43,154 nucleotides of DNA, taken from NCBI GenBank assembly GCA_008080765.1, contig SHMU01000010.1, positions 1 to 43,154 of the forward strand. The letters run 5' to 3'. The position numbers and the translations under genes were made by a program. How positions within the stretch are numbered: the first letter of the stretch is position 1; every line of letters starts with the position of its first letter. This stretch comes from Promethearchaeota archaeon (GTDB lineage: Archaea > Asgardarchaeota > Lokiarchaeia > Sigyniarchaeales > SOKP01). Under the pieces are notes generated by a model. It searched no databases and was not told the origin of the DNA. It worked only from the letters and a program-made list of their open reading frames with translations. Positions 1 to 7,578 of the stretch are shown piece by piece.

Positions 1-60
1 ATTCATAATTGGAGGCACAACAAAAGATTTTTTTGGGTTGTCCACCTAGTGATATTTAGT

Positions 61-77
61 CGGGAAACCCCCGTTTT
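61..77 (+). terminator. Hairpin plus T-run, possible terminator
   Basis: CGGG (61-64) can pair with CCCG (70-73) across a 5-base loop and is followed by TTTT. It lies just after a short reading frame that ends at a TAG at 47-49, so it could end a gene lying left of the window. The stem is only 4 bp, so this is weak. Confidence 0.3.
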
Positions 78-216
78 ATCCCCTTTATTGATAAATATTT
101 GATTTTAAAAGAACTCAATTATCAATTTGAAGTAATGACAAATTTTGAGGTATAAATATTTAATGAAAAAAATAACTAAAAATAATTGGAAGAGAACTCC
201 CGCTTAATAGTCAAAG

Positions 217-225
217 TTTATATAT
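217..225 (+). promoter_or_regulatory. TATA-box-like promoter for the pseudo-GTPase gene
   Basis: TTTATATAT sits about 70 bases upstream of the TTG start at 288, with an A-rich BRE-like stretch (TCAAAG) immediately before it. This matches an archaeal TATA/BRE arrangement and would put transcription start near 245-250. Confidence 0.45.
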
Positions 226-287
226 CTGGATTGTTATTACTATCAAGGGTTTAGAGTCATATTTAAAGTTAAGTGGGGTAATGAGAA

Positions 288-1109
288 TTGCAGTCGGTTT
301 ACAAACTAAAGGTCATTGCCATTGGTTCCTCCCTTCCCGCAAGAGAGTTTTTCTTCCGAAATTGTGTCCAAATTCGTGAGCGGTTCCCTTTAAACACCAT
401 GTATACCATTGGTTGCGAGATCCTGACTGCAAGTTGTTTTTATGATAATGCCAATTTTAATCTTACCATAAGCTTATGGAATATTAACCCTTCTCAACGA
501 TTTGCATGCCTTTCTAATTTATTCTATCGAGGCGCCTTTGGCGCACTTTTATTCATTGATCTTGATGAGGATTTTTCATTAATGGAATTAAAAGAAGTAA
601 TTGAACGTGTAAGAAAACGTTCGGGAAAAGAAATCCCTATTTTTTTAATTGTAAATGAACAAAGTTTCCATGCATCTATTGAATATGAGGTATTAACTCA
701 GTTCATAGAAAAAGAAAATTTAGAAAGCTTTTTCTTTTTGCCACATCAAAAGGATTATATTCTCTTAGAATTAGGGAAAAAGGTACTTAAGGAACGAGGG
801 ATTGAGGTATGTTATAAAAAGAATCAGCCTCTATCTGATAAGGACAGAAAGGAGTACACCAAATTTGTAAAGGAATATAATATGTATATTAATTTTCTAA
901 ACAGATTCAATAAATGTCCTGTCTGCGGTAATATGAATCATTATAATTACTTAAACAGATTTTTCTACAGCACTGATGCAGAATCTAAGAAAATCAAGAA
1001 AGAGTTATTCCGAGTACTAGAAAAATCGAAGAAACTGCACAAAAAGGACTACCATCATATAAAATTTGGCATTCCGTGTTGTAACTGTTTTAGGAAATAT
1101 TTTAATTAA
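288..1109 (+). CDS. Degenerate small-GTPase-like protein with C-terminal zinc ribbon
   Basis: The first ~165 residues follow the Ras/Rab fold order: an initial strand (LKVIAIG), a TIG segment like the switch I threonine (40-42), a W at the WDxxGQ position (64), YRGAFGALLFID (80-91) and IPIFLIVNEQ (116-125). Every nucleotide-binding motif is lost: the P-loop GxxxxGK[ST] is GSSLPARE (13-20), DxxG is NxxP (65-68) and NKxD is NEQS (123-126). A lysine-rich tail carries CPVC (210-213) and a CCNC group (264-267), a likely zinc ribbon. I infer a non-GTP-binding scaffold or effector. TTG at 288 is the only usable start, since in-frame stops lie at 279 and 282; GGGG at 275-278 is a suitable ribosome site. 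The gene converges on the VOC gene. Confidence 0.7.
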   Translation: MQSVYKLKVIAIGSSLPAREFFFRNCVQIRERFPLNTMYTIGCEILTASCFYDNANFNLTISLWNINPSQRFACLSNLFYRGAFGALLFIDLDEDFSLMELKEVIERVRKRSGKEIPIFLIVNEQSFHASIEYEVLTQFIEKENLESFFFLPHQKDYILLELGKKVLKERGIEVCYKKNQPLSDKDRKEYTKFVKEYNMYINFLNRFNKCPVCGNMNHYNYLNRFFYSTDAESKKIKKELFRVLEKSKKLHKKDYHHIKFGIPCCNCFRKYFN

Positions 1110-1121
1110 GGTCTGCTGATC

Positions 1122-1607
1122 TTATTGCGTATTTACTACTTCTTTCACGATGTGTATGTCCAATTGAGTTTTGAGGGCAATTTTTGATTCAGAATGTCCT
1201 TCTCGAAATAGTCTTATAATGAGAGCTTCCATTGGTTCAGCAATTTCGATTATATAGTTATCTGGATCAAAAAATCGTAATGTTCTTTGTCCCCATGGTT
1301 CTTCTTTTAACCCGTGAATAAATTGAATGTCTTTATTTTTAAGTTTATTCCAAATCTCTTCTATATTTTTAGATTCAAAGTAAAGCTCTACATTTTTCCT
1401 AGTATTTTTCGCAGAATGATCATTTTTCTCTTGAAAGATAATTTCTTCAGCTCGTTGCTTATTCCAAAGAGAAAAAGCATCCTTAAATGAGATATTTTCT
1501 CCAAAATCATTCTCTAATTCCAAGAAAAACAAATTTTGGTAAAATTTTTTAGACGTATCTATATCTTGAACAAAAAGAACCGGCATAATATATTTAATTG
1601 ATACCAT
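1122..1607 (-). CDS. VOC (glyoxalase/bleomycin-resistance fold) protein with HTH-like tail
   Basis: The 161-residue protein opens with a typical VOC strand (YIMPVLFVQDIDTSKKFY) and has the second-half signature WGQRTLRFFDPDNYIIEIAE (105-124), in which the FFDPDxxxxEI segment carries the usual metal-ligand glutamate. Enzyme or ligand specificity cannot be told. Residues ~130-161 (REGHSESKIALKTQ...VKEVVN) look like a small helix-turn-helix tail. I chose the ATG at 1607. The frame stays open to 1772, but that would overlap the upstream regulator gene by 88 bases and add residues with no VOC character. It follows the FilR1-type regulator on the same strand with a 77-base gap, so the two may be co-transcribed. 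Confidence 0.75.
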   Translation of the reverse strand: MVSIKYIMPVLFVQDIDTSKKFYQNLFFLELENDFGENISFKDAFSLWNKQRAEEIIFQEKNDHSAKNTRKNVELYFESKNIEEIWNKLKNKDIQFIHGLKEEPWGQRTLRFFDPDNYIIEIAEPMEALIIRLFREGHSESKIALKTQLDIHIVKEVVNTQ

Positions 1608-1684
1608 ATTAGTACTATAATCAGATCTATTTAATAAACCATTAGTATTAGTGAATAAAGATAAGTAGTATATTTTCTTAAGAT

Positions 1685-2497
1685 CTAATGAGTGGATTTT
1701 AATTCTTTTTTGATAAATGGTTTCAATGATTTTCCCTTGTTCCAGTAAAACATAAATAAATCTTTTAACCAATTGACAAATGAGGGATGATTATCTATTA
1801 AGCATTGTCCGTAATTAATTGTAGTATCTCTGCTCAAAAATAAAATGCCTCCCTTTTCTGACACCACAAGCGAGAGGTGTAATTCTTCCAATATGCGAAT
1901 ATTTTCAAAGATATTTAATTTTTTATAAAAATTCGCGGGATTTTCAAACTTTTCTGACCATTCTCGAGGGATATTATAGGATTTTAATAATGATTTGTCA
2001 ATTAGAGCTCGAATCTCTAAATCTTGATTATATACATTTTGCTCAACTATAGGAAGAAGAGATGTTTGAAACTGATCTGAGATGGCATATATAAACTGTT
2101 CTGAATTTTTCACTAAGTTTGACCACAGCTCTATATTTTGAAGCGTCTTGGTACTCAATTCTAATGTATGTAATTCTCCTAGCTGTAAGATTAGATATAA
2201 GGGAATTGAAGTGATGTCATGGGTATTGAAATATTCTTTGTGTTTTAAAGAAACTTCAAAAAGATCCAGAATCCAATAGAATATTTTTCCAATGTTTGAG
2301 ATGGTATACTTTCCTTCCCTTGTTTTAATCACAAGGCTTTTTTCTCGAAGGCGTTTAAGATGCCGAGAAACTTCTGAACCGGAAATATGTAATTCTTTTT
2401 CAATTTCACTATGTTTTTTTTCACTTTTATAGAGACTCTTAAATACATCTATGCGATCTTGATTTGAGAATTCAAAAAAGAAATCTTTAGTTTCCAT
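1685..2497 (-). CDS. FilR1-type archaeal winged-helix transcriptional regulator
   Basis: Residues ~1-75 form an ArsR-like winged helix: FEFSNQDRIDVFKSL, then HSEIEKELHISGSEVSRHLKRLREKSLV (recognition helix) and the wing TREGKYTISNIGK. The ~190 residues that follow fit the archaeal FilR1/DUF1724 middle domain, including LHTLELSTK and the C-terminal pattern HLSLVVSEKGGILFLSR with a late NWLKDLFMFYWNKG. Members are archaeal one-component regulators, and the ligand is unknown here. It is divergent from the acyl-CoA gene block across 236 bases that carry three repeated ATTTAA-type elements, so it may regulate that block and the downstream VOC gene. Confidence 0.75.
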   Translation of the reverse strand: METKDFFFEFSNQDRIDVFKSLYKSEKKHSEIEKELHISGSEVSRHLKRLREKSLVIKTREGKYTISNIGKIFYWILDLFEVSLKHKEYFNTHDITSIPLYLILQLGELHTLELSTKTLQNIELWSNLVKNSEQFIYAISDQFQTSLLPIVEQNVYNQDLEIRALIDKSLLKSYNIPREWSEKFENPANFYKKLNIFENIRILEELHLSLVVSEKGGILFLSRDTTINYGQCLIDNHPSFVNWLKDLFMFYWNKGKSLKPFIKKELKSTH

Positions 2498-2549
2498 GAG
2501 TGTTTAACTCAAAAATTTTAATTTTCTATTTAAGATATAAACAAAATGG

Positions 2550-2630
2550 ATTTAAATTCCTTCGCATTAATTCAAATTTTTTCGATCTATTTAAATTCTT
2601 TTGATCAATTTTTACTGGATTTAATTTTCT
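2550..2630. promoter_or_regulatory. Repeated ATTTAAATTC elements in a divergent promoter region
   Basis: ATTTAAATTCCTT (2550-2562), ATTTAAATTCTTT (2589-2601) and ATTTAATTTTCT (2619-2630) are related copies about 39 and 30 bases apart, between the FilR1-type regulator gene (start 2497) and the acyl-CoA operon (start 2734). The position suits operator sites for the regulator. AT-rich composition makes chance similarity possible. Confidence 0.3.
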
Positions 2631-2733
2631 TAAGAATGATTATAGGATTTCTTTAAATAAAGTGGAGATATACTATATTTTGAGTTAACAATTATAAGAT
2701 TTTTAAATAAAAACGTCAGAGGAATAAGAAAAT

Positions 2734-3033
2734 TTGTCAGAAGAGTTAGAAAAAAGAGCTTTGAAATTACTTGCAAAAAATTTCGAATATAACCAAGCCT
2801 TACATATGGAAGCCCCTCAGATGGCGAAGCTTTTAGGCGTAAAAAATAAAGAGATCCAACCTGCTTTGAAAGCTCTTGGAGAAAAGGAATGGGCCAATCT
2901 TTATAGCGAAGGAGACACCGTAAAATTAGCAAAGATTTCGTGGAAAGGATTAAATGAAATTGGTGAGGTAAATTTGAAGTTTGGAATGGGAAAAAATGCC
3001 TATGATAATTATTGTGCAGAGGGATACCGCTAA
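2734..3033 (+). CDS. Small winged-helix-like protein leading the acyl-CoA operon
   Basis: This 99-residue protein is not assigned to a family. LEKRALKLLAKNFEYN, then MAKLLGVKNKEIQPALKALGEKEWANLY, followed by a strand-turn-strand (DTVKLAKISWKGLNEIGE) has the pattern of a winged helix. It may be a small regulator or an accessory subunit. The start is a TTG at 2734 with AGAGGA about 10 bases upstream. Its TAA stop overlaps the ATG of the acyl-CoA dehydrogenase gene (TAATG), so the two are translationally coupled. Confidence 0.6.
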   Translation: MSEELEKRALKLLAKNFEYNQALHMEAPQMAKLLGVKNKEIQPALKALGEKEWANLYSEGDTVKLAKISWKGLNEIGEVNLKFGMGKNAYDNYCAEGYR

Positions 3034-4277
3034 TGTTTGATTATATGCCGTGGTGGGATGAAGAAACCCGTCAATTTGCCGATGAAGTGGAAGCATTTGT
3101 AGATGCAGAATTAGTTCCACGTACTCAAGCGATGTTAGAACAAAATAAAGATCCCATGACCATACAATGGGATGCATCTAAACTCTGTGTAGAAAAAGGT
3201 TTCCATCCTTTAATGGTCTTAGCAGAAGAGGAATTTGGTGGGAGAGATAAAGGGTATGCAGGGTATACAATTTTAAATGAAGAAATTGGGCGCTCTAATA
3301 TAAATGTAAACCCTCTGCTTACTAGTGTATTTGGCGCGGGACCAATTCATCTCTTTGGAACGAAAAAACAAAAAGAAAAATTCTTGAAACCTATTGTGAA
3401 GGGTGAAAAGTGGGCGAGTATCACAGTAACAGAACCCGATGTGGGAAATGATGCTGCGGGAATTCAGCTGGGTGCTGAGCAGGATGGGGATGAATGGGTA
3501 TTAAATGGATGGAAACGATATATCACGTTAGGGTGCCTTTCTGATTATCATTTGGTATATGCAAATTCAGATCCGGACATGAGAAGCCTATATCGACATT
3601 TAACCGCGTTTATTGTTCCCCGAGAAACTCCCGGGATCACAACTGAAAAAGTGAATGAATTAATTGGAGATGTTGAAATGGCCAATTCAGTTCTGCGATA
3701 TAAAGATGTCAGAGTCCCTAAAGAAAACATGATCCTTGATCCCGGTGATGGGTGGACAGTTATGACTTCAGCACTTAACATTGAACGTCTTGGAATCGCA
3801 AGTGTGGTGGGATCTACAAAAAATTTATTAGAAACTGCACGAGCTTATGGAAGACGTAGAGTGCAGTTTGGTCTACCAATTTCACGTTATAATGGTGTAC
3901 AACTTAGAATGTCGAATATTAGTATGAAAATGCATCTTACTCGGGTTTATATTTATTACTTGGCTCATTTGTTAGATACCGGAGAGGCTGACATGTTCAC
4001 ATTTGCAATAAAATCATCTACCGCCAAGATTTTTGGAACTCAATCCTTAACCGAAAATGCTTTAGACGCGCTTTTTATCGTGGGAGGAGATGGCTATCTC
4101 CAAGAAACGGGTATCGGAGGCATTCTCAAGAATGGAGCCTTAATGCAAATTGCGGGAGGGTCTAATGATATTCTTAAACTATTTATTGGACGCCAAGAAT
4201 TCAAACAGGATGTGGATGAACGTATGATTAATCCTTCTGTAAGAGGGCCTACAAAAGAAGAAGCAGATCAATTATGA
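3033..4277 (+). CDS. Acyl-CoA dehydrogenase, long-chain/isovaleryl-type active site
   Basis: This FAD enzyme would catalyse alpha,beta-dehydrogenation of acyl-CoA. The 414-residue length is normal. Visible family features are the flavin-binding region with TVTEPDVGND (~131-140), RYKDVRVPKENMI and the C-terminal half with RRRVQFGLPISRY and GGDGYLQETG. The MCAD-type catalytic glutamate position (YEGT) is AGGS here (374-377). A glutamate is present instead in ALNIERLGIA (Glu251), the site used by isovaleryl-CoA and long-chain dehydrogenases, so the enzyme should be active with that alternative base. The start is the ATG at 3033, overlapping the previous stop, with GAGG about 11 bases upstream; an in-frame start at 3012 would lie inside the previous gene. 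The electron acceptor (ETF) is not encoded nearby. Confidence 0.93.
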   Translation: MFDYMPWWDEETRQFADEVEAFVDAELVPRTQAMLEQNKDPMTIQWDASKLCVEKGFHPLMVLAEEEFGGRDKGYAGYTILNEEIGRSNINVNPLLTSVFGAGPIHLFGTKKQKEKFLKPIVKGEKWASITVTEPDVGNDAAGIQLGAEQDGDEWVLNGWKRYITLGCLSDYHLVYANSDPDMRSLYRHLTAFIVPRETPGITTEKVNELIGDVEMANSVLRYKDVRVPKENMILDPGDGWTVMTSALNIERLGIASVVGSTKNLLETARAYGRRRVQFGLPISRYNGVQLRMSNISMKMHLTRVYIYYLAHLLDTGEADMFTFAIKSSTAKIFGTQSLTENALDALFIVGGDGYLQETGIGGILKNGALMQIAGGSNDILKLFIGRQEFKQDVDERMINPSVRGPTKEEADQL

Positions 4278-4291
4278 AGAGGTAATAATAA

Positions 4292-5092
4292 ATGGCAAAA
4301 TATAAAGAAATTAAGTTTGAAGTTGAAGATGAGATTGGGTGGATAACAATTGACCGTCCAGAAAGAAGAAACGCTTTATCAAGGGATGTATGGGCAAGTA
4401 TTGGTCAAGTACTAATGGATACGTGGGATGATATTGGTGTTAGAGTTATCATTCTTACGGGAAATGATGAAAAAGTTAAGGGAAAGGCAGCATTCTCGGC
4501 GGGACTCGATATTAAAGAGATGTCATCGACCGGATTTAAAAATTTAGGGGATTTTCTTGGAATTTTACTTGACCCTTGCGAATTAATGGCTCGATATCCA
4601 AAACCCTTGATTGCTATGATAAACGGGTACGCCTATGCGGGAGGGTTGGAATTAACTTTGTGGTGTGATTGTGCAATTGCTGCAGATGATGCAGTTATGG
4701 GGTTCTGGGAAAATCGAAGAGGGCTTGCCAGCGGTGTAGCCTTTTTGTTATTGCCTGAATTAATTGGGATGCGTCATACTAAAGAATTATTACTTACCGG
4801 TAAAATCATTTCAGCTGATGAGGCTTTTCGAATGGGATTAGTCAATAAAGTAGTGCCCCACGATCAATTACGACACGCAACCAAGGAGATGGCGAATGAA
4901 ATGAAAAAGGTTGCACCATTAAGCCATAAATGGACGAAACAATGGTTTCAAAAAGGATATCATTACACGAGAACAAGAGCAATTGGGTCGCTCTGGGAGC
5001 CCTTCCAGGATCTTTTCCATAGTGAAGATGTGATAGAGGGATTCACTGCATTTATGGAAGGAAACCGAGAACCTAAATGGAAAGGAAAATAA
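4292..5092 (+). CDS. Enoyl-CoA hydratase (crotonase family)
   Basis: The protein would hydrate 2-enoyl-CoA in beta-oxidation. The crotonase fold shows the first oxyanion-hole segment FSAGLDIKEM (~68-77) and the second at INGYAYAGGLEL (110-121). Both hydratase glutamates appear conserved: Glu120 (GGLEL) and Glu140 (GFWEN), spaced 20 residues apart as Glu144 and Glu164 are in rat crotonase. Hydratase activity is therefore more likely than isomerase activity. It begins 14 bases after the acyl-CoA dehydrogenase stop with a GAGG site. A 10-base T-run (5120-5129) follows and could end some transcripts. Confidence 0.9.
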   Translation: MAKYKEIKFEVEDEIGWITIDRPERRNALSRDVWASIGQVLMDTWDDIGVRVIILTGNDEKVKGKAAFSAGLDIKEMSSTGFKNLGDFLGILLDPCELMARYPKPLIAMINGYAYAGGLELTLWCDCAIAADDAVMGFWENRRGLASGVAFLLLPELIGMRHTKELLLTGKIISADEAFRMGLVNKVVPHDQLRHATKEMANEMKKVAPLSHKWTKQWFQKGYHYTRTRAIGSLWEPFQDLFHSEDVIEGFTAFMEGNREPKWKGK

Positions 5093-5119
5093 GACTATGA
5101 ATTGGATTATAATCAAAAA

Positions 5120-5129
5120 TTTTTTTTTT
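5120..5129 (+). terminator. Oligo-T archaeal terminator candidate
   Basis: There are ten consecutive T residues 28 bases after the enoyl-CoA hydratase stop. Archaeal RNA polymerase can terminate on such coding-strand T-runs without a hairpin. The genes beyond run in the same direction, so this may reduce rather than stop transcription. Confidence 0.35.
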
Positions 5130-5179
5130 AGATTTAATTTGTTAATGAATTTAAAATAGAGAATATGGAGGAAAAAAAA

Positions 5180-5509
5180 ATGGCTAATGAAGAATTAGTA
5201 GATGGAATCAAAAAAATGGTAAGCAAGTTGGATGATCCGGATATGGCAGAACGATTTGAAGGATTTGAAAAAGTATTACAGTTTAAATTCAACGATACGG
5301 AAAATTACTATCTAATTTTTAAAGATAGTAAATGTGAAATTAAGGAAGGTGACACGGATGAACCTGATATTACCATCACAACTGATAGTCAAGTTATCAT
5401 TGATATCATGGATGGAGAATTATCACCTACGAAAGCTTTTATGGGGGGTAAGTTGAAGGCAAAAGGACCAATGAAGGACATGCTAAAGCTCCAAATGTTG
5501 ATGAAGTGA
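5180..5509 (+). CDS. SCP2 sterol-carrier domain protein
   Basis: This is a stand-alone SCP2 domain of 109 residues, a hydrophobic-ligand or acyl-CoA binding fold. Recognisable parts are YYLIFKDSKCEIKEGD (central strands), PDITITTDSQVIIDIMDGELSPTKAFMGGKLKAKGPM and the terminal helix MLKLQMLMK. In acyl-CoA operons such proteins are thought to bind or shuttle acyl chains. I chose the second ATG at 5180 because GGAGG (5167-5171) lies 8 bases before it; the ATG at 5165 overlaps that site. A related domain is fused to the U32-like protein at 36155-38155. Confidence 0.85.
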   Translation: MANEELVDGIKKMVSKLDDPDMAERFEGFEKVLQFKFNDTENYYLIFKDSKCEIKEGDTDEPDITITTDSQVIIDIMDGELSPTKAFMGGKLKAKGPMKDMLKLQMLMK

Positions 5510-5521
5510 ATATAATTTTAA

Positions 5522-5550
5522 TTTTTTTATTTATTTTTTTTATGTTTTTT
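5522..5550 (+). terminator. Clustered T-runs after the SCP2 gene
   Basis: Runs of 7, 8 and 6 T residues (5522-5528, 5534-5541, 5545-5550) follow the SCP2 gene. This is an oligo-T terminator pattern of the archaeal kind, before the next crotonase gene on the same strand. Confidence 0.35.
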
Positions 5551-5582
5551 GTTAAAAAGAAAGAAGGAAGGGTGTAAATAAG

Positions 5583-6401
5583 ATGGATTTTAAATATTTG
5601 TTATGGAAAATTGAAAAAAATATTGCCACAATCACGTTTAATCGACAAGATAAGCTTAATGCGATTAATGGATTAATGTTTGATGAGATTTATGAGGCAT
5701 TAGAAGAAATAGCACAAAATGAGGAGATACGTGCGGCAATTATAACAGGGAAAGGACGAGCCTTTTCGACGGGTGGTGATTTTAATCAAGCCAGTCAAGG
5801 GATGGCAGGAGATGTGGAGGATGTGGAAGATGGAGGGAAAATGCAATCCGGAGAGGCAGAAATTGATGTAGCGCAGAAAAGAATTGTGTTAGCAATGCAA
5901 AAAACTCCCAAACCGTTGATAGCTGCTATCAATGGATTAGCTTTGGGAGGGGGCTTGAATATTGCAATAAATTGTGATCTCATGTATGCAAAAGAAAGCG
6001 CCGAATTAGGAACATTTTTTATTAAAAGAGCCTTAATACCCGAAATGTCCTCCACATTTCAATTACCACGGATTGTAGGGATTCATAAAGCAAAAGAGCT
6101 AATTTTTTTGGGTGATAGATTCAGTGCTAACGAAGCATATCGAATAGGTTTGTTAAATGGGGTATTTTCCGATGATATTTTTATGGATGAAGTTTATAAA
6201 ATTGCCGAACGGCTTGCGAAAGGACCTACCTACTCAATAGGATTAGCGAAATTAGCAATTAATAAGATATTAGAGCCACAAATAATTGAGGCTTGCAGAA
6301 ACGAATCAGATGCTCTTTTTAAATGTTTTGACTCCTTTGATTTTACCGAAGGATTAATGGCTTTTTTTGAAAAACGAGAACCAAAATTTTTAGGAAGATG
6401 A
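5583..6401 (+). CDS. Crotonase-family enoyl-CoA isomerase-like protein
   Basis: The protein has the crotonase fold with oxyanion-hole segments FSTGGDFNQA (~61-70) and INGLALGGGLNI (116-127). The two hydratase glutamates are replaced (Asn126 and Phe146). An acid is instead found at Glu154 in KRALIPEMSS, the position equivalent to the catalytic acid of delta3,delta2-enoyl-CoA isomerases and PaaG-type enzymes. I therefore favour double-bond isomerisation of unsaturated acyl-CoAs over hydration. There is an acidic insertion at ~75-90 (GDVEDVEDGG). It complements the hydratase at 4292-5092. Confidence 0.85.
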   Translation: MDFKYLLWKIEKNIATITFNRQDKLNAINGLMFDEIYEALEEIAQNEEIRAAIITGKGRAFSTGGDFNQASQGMAGDVEDVEDGGKMQSGEAEIDVAQKRIVLAMQKTPKPLIAAINGLALGGGLNIAINCDLMYAKESAELGTFFIKRALIPEMSSTFQLPRIVGIHKAKELIFLGDRFSANEAYRIGLLNGVFSDDIFMDEVYKIAERLAKGPTYSIGLAKLAINKILEPQIIEACRNESDALFKCFDSFDFTEGLMAFFEKREPKFLGR

Positions 6402-6471
6402 ACAATGGGGTGAGAAAAATATCGAAAAGTTAGGAATAAAAAACTTAAAACTAATATCTTTAATTGGGGGA

Positions 6472-6840
6472 TTGTATGAAATCCTTTTTGGAATCTTAAT
6501 GATGGTTTTTATTTTCCCTTTATTAAGCCTTTTAGGATTAAAGGTAGAAAACATAGAGCTACCGATATTTCATCAAACAGCAGGATTATTAGCAATAATT
6601 TTAGGTTCAATTCTCTTGTTTTCATCCTTTAATGTAGAAAAATATCTCCTTAACTTAATTCTAATTATCTATCTTAGATTTGCAATTCAGCTTATATTAA
6701 TTCTAAATATGTTTTTAATCCCACAGATTGCACTAGGTCTCTTATTTTTTGGATTAATTGATCTTGTGTTCGCACTCATTACTATCTATTTAATAAAACA
6801 TAATAATCTTTCAATGAACCTCTTAAAAATTATTAAATGA
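6472..6840 (+). CDS. Small four-helix membrane protein, 5' end unclear
   Basis: This 122-residue hydrophobic protein has about four membrane segments (LFGILMMVFIFPLLSLLGL; HQTAGLLAIILGSILLF; LLNLILIIYLRFAIQLILIL; LGLLFFGLIDLVFALITIYLI). I do not recognise the family. The only canonical start in frame is TTG at 6472, with GGGGG only one base away. The frame stays open back to 6394 and reads LGIKNLKLISLIGG before the TTG, which looks like the natural N-terminus. Either translation starts at a rare codon such as ATC at 6421 after GGGGTGAG, or the ATGA-overlap start at 6398 has lost its frame by one base. It lies between the isomerase-like gene and acdB. Confidence 0.6.
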   Translation: MYEILFGILMMVFIFPLLSLLGLKVENIELPIFHQTAGLLAIILGSILLFSSFNVEKYLLNLILIIYLRFAIQLILILNMFLIPQIALGLLFFGLIDLVFALITIYLIKHNNLSMNLLKIIK

Positions 6841-6855
6841 GGAAACATATAAAAA

Positions 6856-7578
6856 ATGTCAAAAGTGAAGAATATAATAATTAATGCTTTAAATGAGAAT
6901 AGATCCTTTTTAATGGAGCATGAAAGTAAGGAACTTGTTTCAGCATATGATATTCCTGTAGGAAAATATAAACTCGTCAATTCTAAACAGGAAGCTATTG
7001 AATTTGCCAATGAGATTGGATTTCCCATTGTTGTAAAAGTAATGAGTCCTGATATCCTCCATAAAACTGAAGCAGGGGTAGTAAAATTAAACATATCCTC
7101 CGACTTAGAACTGGAAATCGCATATACTGAAGTTTTAAAGAATGCACTACAATATAATTCAAATGCTCGAATTTCAGGAGTAAATATTCAAAATATGGCA
7201 CAAGAAGGCATCGTCGAAATTATTATTGGGGGAATGCGCGATGCCAATTTCGGCTCCATTCTCATGTTTGGATTGGGAGGTATTTTCGTTGAGATTTTCA
7301 AGGATGTAGTATATCGAGTATGCCCCATCGATAAGGATGAGGTAGAACGGATGATTAAAGCCATTAAAGCCTTTCCTTTATTGAATGGCTATCGCGGACA
7401 TAAATTAGCAGACATCACTAAGATACAAGAGTGTATCTTAAATTGTTGTAAGCTTCTAATGGAAAATCCCGAAATTAAGGAGCTCGATTTAAATCCCATC
7501 ATCGCATTTGAAGAAGGGAGGGGTATTATGGTGGTAGATGCACGAATAATTTTGGAGGAGGATATAACGCATGAGTAA
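6856..7578 (+). CDS. acdB: ADP-forming acyl-CoA synthetase, beta (ATP-grasp) subunit
   Basis: This is the ATP-grasp subunit of acetate/acyl-CoA ligase (ADP-forming), which converts acyl-CoA, ADP and Pi to acid, ATP and CoA. Family features are ESKELVSAYDIPV (~24-36), GFPIVVKVMSPDILHKTEAGVV, a glycine-rich GGMRDANFGSILMFGLGGIFVEIFKD and the ending LLNGYRGHKLAD plus ELDLNPIIAFEEG. The length of 240 matches separately encoded beta subunits. The stop overlaps the start of acdA by 8 bases, so the subunits are translationally coupled. Confidence 0.93.
   Translation: MSKVKNIIINALNENRSFLMEHESKELVSAYDIPVGKYKLVNSKQEAIEFANEIGFPIVVKVMSPDILHKTEAGVVKLNISSDLELEIAYTEVLKNALQYNSNARISGVNIQNMAQEGIVEIIIGGMRDANFGSILMFGLGGIFVEIFKDVVYRVCPIDKDEVERMIKAIKAFPLLNGYRGHKLADITKIQECILNCCKLLMENPEIKELDLNPIIAFEEGRGIMVVDARIILEEDITHE

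Noticed and set aside
1-49. Possible 3' end of a gene cut by the window edge (reads ...IIGGTTKDFFGLST then TAG)
   Set aside because: Only 15 codons are visible, with no recognisable family; another frame is also open there.
1608-1772. N-terminal extension of the VOC protein to 216 residues
   Set aside because: It overlaps the upstream regulator gene, has no VOC-like sequence and a good ATG exists at 1607.
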